DNA of 64,000 nt, taken from Cucumis sativus (Eukaryota > Streptophyta > Magnoliopsida > Cucurbitales > Cucurbitaceae). Made by a program: the position numbers and the translations under genes. The notes under the pieces were generated by a model. The model was not told the DNA's origin. It saw only the letters and a list, made by a program, of their open reading frames with translations, and did not search any database. Positions within the stretch are counted from its first letter, which is position 1. Each line of letters begins with the position of its first letter. The DNA lies in NCBI RefSeq assembly GCF_000004075.3, contig NC_026660.2, positions 21,517,498 to 21,581,497 of the forward strand. Reading direction: 5' to 3'. Positions 12,953-27,100 of this stretch are shown one piece after another.

Positions 12953-15900
12953 ATTCAAATTCTACCATAAAAAGTTAAATTTTAACCACTATGAAGAAAT
13001 GAAAAAACTAACTACTTTGAAAAGGAAGACGAGAATTAAGTTTAAGGGTTTTGATTTGAAAGAAATCTACTGTACGTATATGATATGATAGTATGGGATT
13101 CCACTATCTGATTTCTTCAACATAGAATATTCTCATATTTTCATATTATTGTACCGAACTATATATATTTAAACTTTGTAAACTTTAACAAACAGTATAG
13201 TGTTCCATACAAAGACTAAAACTAATTGAGAATGAAAAGAATAGTCCAAAAGTAAGTCATCAAGAGAGAAGTTGGAGTGTCAAAGATAGGTAATTGTGGT
13301 GTGTTGGGAATCTTATCATAGGACACGTGAGAGCAGGGTTTGGTTGATGATGATGTGCAGTTGTTGCCTTAAAAACATAAAACTTTTGGGAAGGTGTGTG
13401 TTTCCAATATTATTAATAATGTGGCACGTAGAGGTACACACCTTATTATTATTATTTATTAAACTTAGTGTAATGAAACTTCAGACTTGCCTTTTTCAGT
13501 GTTAATTGAAAGGGAGGGGGTGTCTTATTGCCTTTTCAAAAGTAATTACGAATTAAACAGAATTTAGGTAGATGTGGCTATCCTTTTTTGTCCTTATCTC
13601 AGTACTCTCTGTTTAACATACCCATTCTAATCTTTTTTCTTTATTCAACTTTTATTTTCTTTCTCTACTGCGGTTACGATATTCTGCATTGAATTATATT
13701 AATTGAAGGGGAATTGTTAGGAATAAACTCATCAAAGTTTGCAATGTATTACACAAACTTACATAAATTTTGCTCTAATTTATAATAGTAAATATTTTTT
13801 ATGTTATTTCATTTTCTATATTTTATAAATAATAAAATTAAATTAAAATATTTATGCCGCAACAAAATTTTGAATTATATCAACTATATTCATTTTCTAT
13901 CCATTTGCTCAAGTTGTTCGAGGTGGTAAACATTTTATCAAATTTGTTATTTTTTATTAAAAGTTTGCTGAATTACTTTTAATAATTTTGTGTTTTAGTT
14001 TTTATCATTGCTATAAATTAGTTTTTTATTTATTTGTTTCTCTCTCTCTTCTTTTGGCATTTTTTAATATAATTTTTTAAAAAACTATTTACAAATATAA
14101 TAAAATTTTATCCATTTTTCTTTACTTTATTTTAGTTTTTTTTTTGTTATATTTGGTAAGAATTTCAAATTATTTTCTATCATATGATTTTTTTATTCTC
14201 TACCATTTCTTATTTTTAAGGAAATTGTAAAATTTATATATATATATTTCAAAATATTTAGACTATATAAAATAATTAAGTGTAGTGTATTTTATGTTTT
14301 AGTGGTTTTGTTTTAAGTAGGGTAAATAGTTTGTCAATTTTTTTTATATATTTTAACACTTATTTTTTATTCTAATTTTGTTTTTAACTCATTGTTGAGA
14401 ACATTTTCAAAAATAGAAAAATATTTGAATTATTGACAAAATTCATTAACTCTCTGTAGTATTAAGATTTTTTTCTTCTATATTTTAGACATAGTTTTAA
14501 TTTTTTTTTGGTTATATATCTAATTTCCCAAATTTCAGTTTGACCTTTTACTTTTAAATATAGAATTAATATTTTTTAAAATAGTTTTAAACTTGGTTTT
14601 TTTAGACAGTCATTTATTCAATCCTTAACTTTTTTAAAAAAATTCAATTTTGAATTAGTTACTTTGTTTCTTCAATTCAGTCACTTCTTTTTTGTTTGAT
14701 TACTTTTTTTACTTTTAAGCGTTAGAATATGCTTTTATTTTAAGATAAGATAGGTTACTTTTGATTTTTGAAGTTTATAATCGATATCTATTATTTAATT
14801 CTAGGATTCCAAAAGTGACATTTTAATATACAAAGTTTAAAAAATAGTTCAGAAACGGTTTCAATTATTAAATTGTAGAATAATCATTTTTTTTCGTTAT
14901 TAGTCGATTACCAATCCAAAATTTAAAGATAAAAAAAAAAGTTTGATATAAATTAATCAAAACCATTTTTAATACGATTACGTGGAGTGTAATAATTTCA
15001 ACTACAAATTTCATTGTTATTATTATCCTCAAGTGCCAATTGAGTTATGGTTCTTTTGGCAACGTTAATTCAAAACTTCACCGTCCAAAAGTGGTCAAAG
15101 TCACTCTTATCATTTTAGAGATCAATTAACATCAATTTTAATCTTAAACTTACCTTCTAAACAAGCATATATTCAAAGTCTAAATATTAAAAACAATAGA
15201 CTAACTATTAAAAAGATAAGAAAATGATAATTAAATTAATAAATAAAGTATTACCCTAATTCCAGATTGAATCTGGGAAAAAAAGAATATGGATTGGGGA
15301 AAATACTAGGTTAAGAAAAATCAAATCTAAAACTCTTTTTAGAATTAAAAAATTAATTCTAACTTTAATTTTAAAATTTGAAATAGAAATGAACTTAGTT
15401 ATAAAATAAAAAATAAAAAGTGTATATATAATAATTAAGAAAAGGAAGAAGATAAAAAAATAACAAAGGAAAACAGAAAGAAAAACAAAGAGTTAAAAAA
15501 ACAAATTAGTATACATTTGAAATTAAACATAAAAACAGAATAAAAAATTACTAAATTTTGGTTAAACCAATGTACAATATCCAAACTGTGACAGAGAAAG
15601 CAAATAAACAAAAAAAATTAGAAAACAGAACCATTTTCAGAAATAATGTTAGAAAATCGTGTACACTAAAAAATAAAATTTCTGATTTCAATCATGAGAT
15701 TAAAAAAAACATTATACTAATTAATTCAAAATATTACAAAAAACAAAAATTCAAAAGCATAAAATCAAATTAATCACTAACACTAAACACAATGCAAAGA
15801 AAAAAAAGTAACATGATTGACGCAATTCAATATTCAACAAACCAATCACCACAAACCATAGTTTTCTTTAACAGTCTATACAGTACAACAGGATTAATTA

Positions 15901-16457
15901 CATTAAAACATAAAATTGAAATATCATTTTTAGAATTTGGATGATTTTGATCATATATAATTCAAATACAGTTTCTAAAAACAAAATTCAAGTTTTCTGC
16001 TGTGTATATATATATTGATTTTAATTTAGTAAATTTAAAAACATAAATCAAAATTTGTAGAACAATAGTGTTATCCAAACGTTGTTTGTTTTGAAAGCCG
16101 TTGCCATATAAAATACAAATAAATGTTTTGAATATTGCGAGAACGTTTCAATAATTTCTCTCCCCTTATTTATATTGTTACATTAGTCATTCTAAATTAC
16201 TCTAATCAATGTGAAACATAAAATCATGCACTAAGTTGGTAAGTTATCATAACTAAGATATAGAAAAGTTCTCCTCGAACTAATAAATTGTTCAATATAT
16301 ATATATATATATATTTCATACCGATAGAATGGATCTCATCATCTAATTTTAACCAAATATCACACAAAAAAACTAGTCTTATAGTAAGTTTAGATCGAAC
16401 ACAGAAAGGTCAAGATAACCAAGATGGATGGGTGGAGGGCCGGTTTTGTAAACAATC

Positions 16458-16538
16458 TCATGTATAACAAATGATAGCCACCACGGCACCACCAATGATA
16501 ATCAATATATGACCATTACAATATATAAAATGTTCCAT
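16458..16538 (-). other. 26-codon hydrophobic small ORF in a possible minus-strand transcript
   Basis: On the minus strand, sequence at about 16970-16700 is a pyrimidine-rich stretch resembling a plant 5' UTR, with ATG and CAG sites further on. Downstream, 16538-16458 reads a 26-residue frame whose C-terminal half (residues 11-25) is strongly hydrophobic, Ile/Gly/Ala/Val rich. No homology is recognised and a frame this short arises easily by chance. Confidence 0.15.
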
Positions 16539-18070
16539 CAATGGCAGTAGCTTTCAGACCCTAAAATTCCAAAATATCAAACTGTGAATTTATAGATATT
16601 CTCTTGAGGTCAGAAAACGTTTTCTTAACTATTGATCAAACCTCAAAATAACAACAAAAAGAGAGAACAGCTTTGAAGAAACGTTCATAAACCCCACATT
16701 TCCAGTACACAAGGAAAACTCCGATCCTGTGGAGAAATCGAAAACAAATATGAAATCCAGAAGGAACGCACAAATGCAAAAGAGAAAAGAAAAAAACAAC
16801 AAGGAAAACGGTCATGTCAGATGGAGGAATAAAAGGGAAAAAAGGAAAGAAATTAGAAAGAAGAAAGGAAAAACAGGGACAGAGAAATGAAAGTTAGGGA
16901 TGGAGAAGAATGGGTAATTGTCGGGGAGGAGAGAAGAAAAGCCATCGAGGACAGAAGTTGAATTTTTAAAAATTTAGCAATTCAACGGTCAAATATTTTT
17001 GTAAATATTGCTTTCTTATGCTACCGTTTTGTAATTAGGAGTAGGATTGAATCTTTATTGCCATAACACCAAAATGACCCAATCTCTCATTTAAAGGAGA
17101 AAGCCCCGTCATTAAATTATCACGATGACATGGACATGCATGTGTCCACCATCATATATATGTACATGCATGGGATTTCCCACGTGGAAAATATAATACT
17201 TATATAATATGATATGATATAATATATATAATATGTGGGTAATGCATGGTGGTGATGATGAATATGACAAACAAACACATGATGTGATTAATTAACGTTG
17301 TAATGTAAATAGTTTCCCTTTGAATAATAAATAATACAAATATTTTATAGCCATCAATGGATTCTCAAATCTCGATAACGTCGAATCATTCTTTAAAAAG
17401 TGAAAAATGTCCAAATCTTCCTTTTCGAGATTTTTCAAACACACATCAATTCTTTTTTTTTATTTTTATATTATTATTACATTTTCTTTTAGTTCCATCC
17501 ATTTGGATAAAGTTGAAATCTTGGAATTTTAATTTTTCAAAAAAGGCAAAATTTAATATTTCTAGATTGACTAGTTGAAATTTAATTAGATTAAAGTAAA
17601 CTTGGAAAGAAACCAGTATATATCAATCAATATTGAATTGTGTTGGTTTGATAAATTAAGATAATTATAAAACAAGTACAGTGCATTTGTGTATGTAGGG
17701 GTATATATATACACTACTTTTAGGTTAAATATATTATATATCACACGATTTTAACAAATATTTTTTGATATATAGTTCTTATTTATACTTAGATTTCTGT
17801 TACAATTCTAAATCTATTACTCCTTCCCTTATCATAAAATATGATAAATCATATTGCAAAAATTATTCGTAAACTAGGGTAGTAGCCATAATTATACCTT
17901 TAGTTTGAATCATCAAACTTATACAAGATTCAAAATTAAAAAAATGAAGTTACGTAATCATAAAAATTGTTACAAATACATATAAGTTCGAAAGTTCAAC
18001 TTTTGATATTTGAGGTTTAATTTCTACCTGATAAGTTTAACTGTAAATAATATTATATTTTTCAAAATAA

Positions 18071-18137
18071 TATCTATGAGTCAGGTACATGTTGACTAAA
18101 CATTATATCTATGAGTCAGGTACATGTTGACTAAACA
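18071..18137. repeat. 32-bp tandem duplication with TGAGTCA and TTGAC motifs
   Basis: The unit TATCTATGAGTCAGGTACAT followed by GTTGACTAAACA occurs twice without mismatch, at 18071-18102 and 18106-18137. Each copy holds the bZIP/GCN4-type palindrome TGAGTCA and a W-box core TTGAC. No gene lies within 4 kb. Confidence 0.85.
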
Positions 18138-21100
18138 ACCAATGTGATTGTGATTGAGTTTTGAGAAAACACAACAAAACTGGGTCTCAGTGGGAACAAA
18201 CTAATTGAAATTTCTAGTTATAGTTAAGGTTGAAAAGTTCATTTATTAAGAGAATTGAAGAGGAGGATATGTACTGAGATGATCAATTCATTTTTTCTTT
18301 TTGATGTGTGGTTTAAAGATAGTGGTGGTTGAATATTCCAAGCTAGGGAAAGCAACAAAACGTTGGGTTCAAAATTCTCACATCCTTCTTCAAAAACATT
18401 TATGTATATGCTCAGTGGGCACATGACTTGCCCTACATATCAAAGGCCAAATGTCCCTTTTGGGTATACAAAAGCATTTAAGCGTTATTTGAAAATGGAA
18501 AAAGGGAACTATTTCAAGGACCCCTCCTCCAATTTCACCCTCCCTATAATTTTAGTTATATTTTTATTTTTTATTTTGTATTTTCTAATGTTTCTATTAT
18601 CAAATATGCAACACTATGTGAGAATAATTTAAGTTATTAACAACATTATTCATCCAATTTTTCATGAGTTATTTGTTTTATGCTTAAAAAATAGTAGAAA
18701 ATTTCAATTTTTATGAGTTACTTTTCTTTTCCATCAAAATAAACTCTAAATTTATACGGAAACAAACATTAACACTTTCAAAAATATCAATAAAACATAC
18801 AAATTTTAATGAAAAAAGTGTATAGGAACAAACCATTAGAATAAAGTCAAATTTAAGGGCTAAATTATATATACATATATAGCAAAACACCAAGATGAGA
18901 CACATCTTTTATAACTTTTTAAAAATAGCAATAGAGAAAACAAATTGACATAAAGGGTTTCAAAAGCATGCATGAGATTTAAAATGAAAGTTCTAATCTA
19001 ATAGTGAAGTGTGTGTAAAAGTTGTTGCTTTTAATTTTTAAATGAATCAATGACCATGCAAGTGACATTATATATTATTTAACTTGTCTACTTGTTGGGA
19101 TAATGATGTCATGCCATTTAAAAGTTTTTGTTTAATAATGCAATTGATATGAATTAAAACAGTAATTATGATTATTACAAAAAAGAAAAAGAAAACTATA
19201 TAGCCCATAAGGTGACGACTTTAATTAAACAATTTAATTAAACTCTAACATTGATGGTGTTTTAGACTAAAGTCAATTAAGATTGAATAACAAGACATCA
19301 TAGAGAAAGAAATATGATGAAAAATTATGCATTATTACTAACTCTGTAATTTAGAAAATTAAAAAGAGTGGAAATGGTAAATGAAAATAATTTAAAACAT
19401 TTCTTTTTCTTCTTCTTCTTCTTTCCCTAAAATGAGAGGGGAGGGGAAGTGGGTAAGATGTCATAATCATGATGGTTTTGTGTCATTGTTGTTATTCTTT
19501 AGGCTACCAAAAATTACAATATAAGAAATAATAGAATTTACTGTTGTGTATGGCCAAAACCACACTATGTGAAAGCTCATTCTTAGCTTACCCAATTAAA
19601 AATACATAAATTAATTAAATAACTTAGCCCTTTTCATATACATGGGACCATCTCCTTCCATTTCCATCCCATCTTCTCTTCTTACATCATAATTACATCA
19701 AACCCCATTTTAAGGGTTTTGAGTTTTTACTTGGGGTTATGGCAGTGAAAAAAAAACATTAATTTACATGCAAATAATTGGAGCAAAAGGGGTTGGTTAT
19801 ATATGGTTATAGGTAAGTGTCTCAGGGTAGAGTTTAAGTAATATACACATAAATTTCAGTAATCACAATGTTTTTCCAGAAAAACTTTTATAGACTTCAT
19901 GGAGATCAAGTGGTTATTATATATCTTATTGCATGCAACAATCTAAATAAGTTGATTTGATACACACAAAGTGCAATCAAGTTAACCTAAAAGCAATAGT
20001 ATGCATTATTCTATGTTATGATCTTCATTTATGCCAATGGTATATCAACCAGGAATATTACTCAGCAATTTTAATATCATATATAACCCCATATATTTTG
20101 AAGTTCAAGTTTTTTTATGAAAGCATAGAATAATGTATTCCTTGTAGATTTTAAAGATCATTAACTTAAATATATAAAACTATTTAAGATTTAACTAATT
20201 AATTATATTCAATTTAAAATGAGATATCAAACCAATCATTTTAAAGTATATTTAATATTTTTTTTTAATATTTTGAAAATTGGAATTCTATAGTATAATT
20301 ACGTAAAAGAGGAGGTCACAGATTTTAATTACTCCTAATTAAACTTAACACATAGTGGTAATATTAGTTGTTATTAGTTATATTGAACTTTTCACTTCAT
20401 CAAATTTTGAGCAATCAATTAGCACAATTCGCTTTAGTTTAAAAATGAAAATTGATATAATGAGAGTTTTGACTTTTAGGGTAAAAATTTGATTTCATTC
20501 TAAAAGAAATCAAATTATACTTTCATCCCTAATCAAACTTTGATGGTTGTTCTATTTTGGTTTTTAATTTATAAATTTGTAAAAACTGGTTTTAATTCTT
20601 GAATTTTCAAAAGATATTCATTTTAGTTTCTATGGTCGGTTAAAGTTTTGTTAATTTTTAAACATAATCGTGAGGTTAATTTTATTTTTAGATGGATAGG
20701 CTACCAAATGCGTTATTCACCCTACCAAAATCTAGGGTTTCAATTTCTAATCAACACATGTGGAAAGCAATTTCGTCCATATGCACACTTTGAGTTTTTC
20801 TCTTCTGCCTAATTCTTTTTATAAATCCAATTTTGCGTAACGTTTTTTTTTTAGTTTATTTTCTATATAGGTTGTAATCATTTAATTCTACTCTAATAGA
20901 CATTTTGGTTGAGCCAGCCACTATTGTGGTAAAAAAATAATGAAAATGTTAATGGTAAGATTTGCGGCCAAGGGATGGCCGGAGAAGGTGGCGCGTGAAG
21001 TGGGGAAGATAAAAAGGTAGGCGCGTGATGTGGATAGGTAGAGATATATAGCATCATCTTTGTTCCAAAAAGGGAAGTAGGGATATGGATAATGAAGAAG

Positions 21101-22094
21101 AATAACTTTTTGGGTGGGAGAATAATCCTTTGAGCTTAGTGATTACATTATTAATATTATTATACTTTCCTTCGTTACTTCTTTCTTTCATAAATTATAT
21201 CAATTCAATAATTTTTCTTCTCTCCCCTTTTGCATTTATATTTATATTTTTATATATATTTCTCTTATTAGAAAAATATGATAAAAATATATACCTGAAG
21301 CATGTCAATTTAAAATATTAAACATTCACAAATAATATTAAAATTCATTTTAAATAATCAAAACTAGTTTAATTATTATTGGTGCAGTGTTTGAGATTGA
21401 TAGTTAGAGAGGGATGCTAAAAAAAGATTTAATTTGTGCTGTGAACTCAACCTTGAATATTTGAAATTGTTTTTGCAAAAATTAATTTAGAGTTACCCAT
21501 TAACGATGAAGAAATTTTATGGATAACAAAAGAAAGTTAATAAAATAATGCGAAAAACTTAAATGAGCGGTAAAAAGTCGAATGGATTTTATTATATTTT
21601 GTAAATAGTTTCAATATTATTTTTTATTTTATTGTTAAATTCTTATGTGCATGGTTGACATATGTTTACATATAAATATTGGAGAAAAATTTAGAACATA
21701 TACAATTGTTTGTTTTATCTAACAATTTGATGTGTTCTGATATTTAGAATTAAAAAAATTCACAAATGGTTTATGAACAATAATATTTTACATAATAACC
21801 AAATGGATTATTGTGATCACCATTTAATAAAAATCACTTATCACTGAAATTTCTTTCAAATCTTTTTGAAATGATGACAATACATCCTTATTTGAAGAAG
21901 GTGATTTTAACTATCTCAAAATCATTATTAAATACAGTTGGAAAATGCTCAAATATTTTGAAGTGTGAGAATATACCATTTTAATTTTATTAAGTGTGTG
22001 TAATATGTACTTTGAAAACAATGACCAATGGAAAAAATTGTTGGAATCAAATAGATATCATAGCAACTAGGGGAGGACACTTTTCATTGATACA

Positions 22095-22144
22095 ATTATT
22101 GGTTTTTCACCAATGCATATTCTTATTATTGGTTTTTCACCAAT
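22095..22144. repeat. Two direct copies of a 20-bp hairpin unit
   Basis: ATTATTGGTTTTTCACCAAT occurs at 22095-22114 and again at 22125-22144. Each copy is itself a hairpin with arms ATTGGT and ACCAAT. Origin and role are unknown. Confidence 0.8.
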
Positions 22145-22799
22145 ACAACTTATTTTTTTAAAAAATACAAGAAACATAGTTATAATTAACAATGAAATTA
22201 ATAATAAATAACAATGTTTTGAAAACAAAGGCAAACGTAGCAACGTCTAATATATTTTTGCTATATTTATATTTTTTTAAACATTATTATACACCTAATT
22301 ACTATCCCTACAATTGATATCAAATACCATTATAAAAACAATGTTTTTTTTTCTTAATGATTTGAGAGATGAATAATTTTAAATTTATCACAAAAAAAAA
22401 GTATAAATATTTATAAATGACTAACCCACGTGCAAAATTAGAATCGATTTAATTCTAAAAGCTTACAATTTACATTTGAAAGGATATTATTGTTACGAGT
22501 AACACGATGGATGTTTTATAATATCTACCAAACGTGATAACATGATCATATATTCATCAACCGTTAGAGTTCTATCATATAGTAAAAATCAAAATGCATA
22601 ACATTCAAATTTGGTGGAGATAGGAAGAATTTTAGAGATACAAATGCAATAAGGAAGTTGAATATAAATTGTTTAATGTTTTTCTTGAAGAAAAAAAAAT
22701 AGAGGGGAAAAGGAAAGGGGGGGAAATGGTTTTGATGGTAACACTGTTTTGTAGGAGTAGGCTTGCGCTCTCATACGTCGCTGTCAGTCATAAAGTTTT

Positions 22800-23134
22800 G
22801 AGCCAAAAACCACAACTCTCTCTCTCTCTCTTTCACTCTCTTTCTCTTCCGGAGCGGGAAAAAAAAAACACACACACATTATTGTTATTAATCTATAAAA
22901 CCAACCCCAACCCAAAAAAAAAAAAGAAAAAAAACTCTCACTCTCTCTCTCCCTTTCACCATTACTACTTCTCACTCTCTTTCTCTCCCTTTCACCAGAG
23001 AGAAATCTCTTCACACTTCACTCCTTACTTCATCATCTTTCTCCTCTGTCTCTTCTCCTTTCAATTTGACACCGTTTCCCAATTTTAACCCCAACCCACT
23101 TCCCAAAATTTCATCTTTTTTACTTGGGTCTCTC
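22800..23134 (+). promoter_or_regulatory. CT-rich 5' leader of the UBZ4-protein gene
   Basis: Runs of CTCTCTCT, CACTCTCT and long A tracts precede the ATG at 23135. Pyrimidine-rich stretches of this kind are usual around plant transcription starts and leaders. A long open frame across this region is low-complexity and not taken as coding. Confidence 0.5.
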
Positions 23135-24113
23135 ATGGCTGATCCCACCTCCACTTTCTCAATCAGGTGAGTTCACAATGTCTTATCTTACTAATTAAGA
23201 TATATATGTTAAGAAAAAGGGGAAAAAAATATAGAGAGAGTTCACATCTTGCCAATGATCAAATTTCTCTGCTGTTTATTTATTTATTTTCTTTGTTTGT
23301 GGATTATATAACGGTTTTTGTTTAATTTTGGGTAGAGAGTATGCTTTGAATAAAAGAAGCATGGGTTTAACGACAATTAGTTGGCCATTTAGTGAGAAGG
23401 TGAAGAAAGAAGTGGCAGAATCTCTACTTCCACCAATGGATGTAAAGAAATTCCGTTGGTGGTCGTCGTTATGGTTGTCATCACAGGAAGAAGAAGAAGG
23501 AGAAGAAGGAGAAGAAAAAGAAGTAATTACAGAGAGAATTAAAATGCAGAAGATTTGTCCGGTCTGCGGGGTTTTTGTTGCAGCCACGGTAGCAGCGGTA
23601 AATGCACATATTGATACTTGTTTAGCTCAAACAACAAGCAAGGAAATTAGGAGAAAGAACTATTTGAAGGCAAAATCAAGAACCCCAAAAAAGAGATCAA
23701 TAGCCGAAATATTTGCAGTGGCTCCGCCAGTAAAAACAATGATTGTTGTTAATGATTGTTGTGAAGACGAAGAAGAAAAAAAGGCCGTTGGGAAACAAAT
23801 TATTCATCACAACAAGAACCTCAAAACGACGTCGTTGGCTACAAGTCTTGTCTCTGCAATCAAGACAATCAAAAACAAAATCGCTACGACAACAGAAGAA
23901 CCAACAATTCTTGCCAAGAGGAAGAAGAAGAAGAAGAAGAAGAAGAAGAAAAATAAGGTAATTTTAAAATTTTTAATTTAGAGTAGATTTAATAGACTGC
24001 AAATATTCTCTCAATTGGGTGTGTGGGGTTTTTTTTTTTGGTAGCTCCTTTCTCTTTCTGCTCATAATTACTGCTGGAAAAAGCTGGTGAAAAGACTGCA
24101 TTACGTTGGAGAG

Positions 24114-24155
<42 letters not shown>

Positions 24156-27100
24156 AAAACAGTACTTGTTTTTTGTGTGATTAAGAGCGGGGAAATAGGC
24201 TGATTCACAATTGGAAAACAAAAAAAAGGTCATTACTCACTACAAGACGAGTTTATATCGTTTGTGACGGCTTCATTTGAGGTGATTATGTATATGTATT
24301 GGATGTATACATGTATGTATGTATTATAATGCTCCAGCTGGAAGAGTACGGGCTTGCCAGTGAGTGACTTTATTTGGTGGAAGAGTTTTTGTCCTTTGTT
24401 TAACAAATTTATGCTACGTTAATGATGCTGTTTTTAACCTGTCAAATTATAATTTCTTACTTGAAACATGATTTTGGATTTGTATAGTAATAGTAAAGAC
24501 GAGTGTTCCCGATCGTACCTCGTTTGGGGTTTTAGGGTTTATGATTTTAATGAAATAAATGTTGAGGGAGTTCATATATATTTGAGTTTGTTAAAGTGGG
24601 TTTCGTTTTACTATTATATATCATCTTCCATTTTGATGTACTTGGATTTTGACAACTTTTTGACCAAATTTGCTACCCACTAACAGTTTTGCAACGCATT
24701 ATCATATGGGAATTATTTTACAAGTTACGTTTGAGTTTTGCTTAAATGATCAAGTACTGAACCGCAAAACTTCAATCTTATTCTTTTTCTCCAATAATCT
24801 TATGAAATGAGAGTTATAATTCGATAGTTTTTGAGTTATTTTATGATGTCTTTCTGCTGATTAATTAGTAGAAGGCATTGAAGATACAATTAGTGGAATG
24901 CTGTGAATGAAAGAGAGAGTTGAAAGGGTAATCTCTCTTTTAGGATATAGTACATTTCATTATTATTTAAGTAGTTAGTTTTAGGGGTCCTCCCTTATCT
25001 ATGACTAGTCTGCCTTTGTTCTTTAACAAATTGTCTTATTTGTTATATATGCCTTTTGTCTTATTGATGTAAGTTTTTGACCATGGAGAATAGAAGAATA
25101 TATATCTATATATGATGAGGTTTTGTAGGTGAAGATTGCTAGGATAGATGATATCATTATTATATAATAATAACCAAATTAGTAGCAATATTTTCTCTAC
25201 CATATAGCTAATAGACCATTCTTTATGATAGGATTTGAAATTTTATGTGTTCAAGATTTAGAGGGTTGAGGTGCTGCAATAAGCCACTATAAATTCTCAT
25301 TTTAAATTAAATAAATTTGATAGCTCTATGATCCATAACGCATAGCTAGCCTTCTTAATTAGTTGACCAATCTTTGGAGTTTAATTCTCTCTCCTATAAT
25401 GATGCATTATGTAATATATATGTTAGTTCAATAACAAATAAGCTTAATCACTGAAACTGAAATATTTGCATATTTAACATTCAGTTTGGTTAGGTTTTTG
25501 AAAGCTGCCTCTTTAAGCAATAATATTTGGCTTGCTTATGCTTTAATTTTTTGTGGTTGTTCTTTTAACTAGGAATATAATTAGATTGTGTAAAAGCTAC
25601 AACAGGTTATTATTTATCACAAGTATGATGGTGAAAATGACGACAAATACATCACATGCTGTAGTGTTTAGCTAGTTTTGAAAAATTATAATGAATGTTC
25701 TTTTTCCCATTTTGCTTATATGTATGTGTACGATCATATTCTCATTCTTAGAGATTAACTTGATCAACGTCTTGTTTCTTCTTTCATTTCATGTATTATA
25801 ACAAAATCATTTTCAAGTTTAGTATCGAAGCCATTGGCTTCCCATGTCAACTGATTTGATCAGTGTTCCTTTAGCTTCCTTTAAGATATTGATGCTTTAT
25901 AAACCTAGTTTCACCCTTATATTTGTGTAAGGAAACACACACTCAATAATATCTATGCACGTTTAACGATATTCATCAATATTAAATTGAGACTTGTTTA
26001 GATTGACTTTCTAAAATGAGTAAAAACACTTTCGTAAGCACTAAAAACCCAATTCGAACAAATTGTTTGATGTAATATGAAGGACATATATTGCTTGTAA
26101 TCTTTATATTTACTTCTAATAATTCGTTTCTGAAATAATTTTGTATTGGTTATAGGACTTTTGTCATGGGAAACTTTGCAAGAAGGGAGATATCAGAAAT
26201 CACAAGGATGTTTCTACTTTTTGTAAGAGACGGCCTTGCTTTAAACGATTGTCTAAACAAAAAAAGAAAAAACTAGCTAAAAAATCCACTGTGGTTGCCA
26301 AGCAACAGAGGCCAATGCCTCCACTTAGGAGCATTTTGAAGCATAGTGTAAAAGCAATTTCTGAGACAAACTCTTCATTTATCAATTTAAAAGGCAGCAA
26401 TCAAGCTTTCAACAATGGCGGTCAAAAGTCCGATAGGCGTGTTAGCTTCTTGGATAAGGATGATGTTCTTGGTCCAAGCACCAGAACCATTTCTGATACA
26501 TTTGAACAAAATGTTGGCAATCCATTTCAAGCTTCAGAAGTAAGTACTAATTCAGGTGAAAGTAATAAAGAAGTTCCTTCAATGGAGGCCAATTTAAACG
26601 ATGATGTTGATTGCTTTAACAGTACCCGACACAAAGTCGATAGTCAACATGTCAAAGGAAAGATTCAATTGCCTAATTTTCATAATCAGGTCAATGCTCA
26701 AAGTTGGGAAAATCCGAAGCATTCAACCGAGAAGTTGATATTGGAAAGTCGAGATATTCCTCATGATCGAAATGATTTGCATTTGTTTGATCATGTCTAT
26801 GTAGATGCACATCAGAAGCTGCCACCAGAACATTCTGCTATTCCTGCTCTATTAGCTGCACAAGAAGAAAGGCCATATGGCCATGTAAGAACTCAATGTG
26901 GTTTAAATGTTGTCCCACAAGCTCATTCTCTTTATGGAAAATCAGTTGATCATTTGATAAATAATAATAACCATTTCAATGGAGTAGCTGCCTTAGGCTC
27001 AGTTACGAGCAGAGTGCCTTCTTCTTCTTTAACTGAAAATCCTGTTAGCAGATTTTTAAATCTGGCTGAATCTTCTGCTAGAGACAGTAATAGATTTCAA

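Larger units (their letters stand above)
7906..22668. other. 15-kb AT-rich spacer without convincing protein genes
   Basis: No reading frame here has coding character; all are short and of low complexity. Contents noted separately: TA/TTTA microsatellites, dispersed GATAGAC repeats, a GGCCCA cluster near 9.9 kb, a strong foldback at 11.6 kb, a pyrimidine-rich possible minus-strand 5' UTR at 16.6-16.97 kb, and duplications at 18.1 and 22.1 kb. Poly-A/T runs and TATA microsatellites also occur near 12443, 12917 and 16293. Such spacing usually means decayed transposons, an undetected noncoding RNA gene, or distal regulatory DNA. Confidence 0.55.

Noticed and set aside
22669..23088. 139-codon plus-strand frame before the UBZ4-protein gene
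   Set aside because: Consists of CT and A tracts; treated as the 5' leader of the gene starting at 23135.
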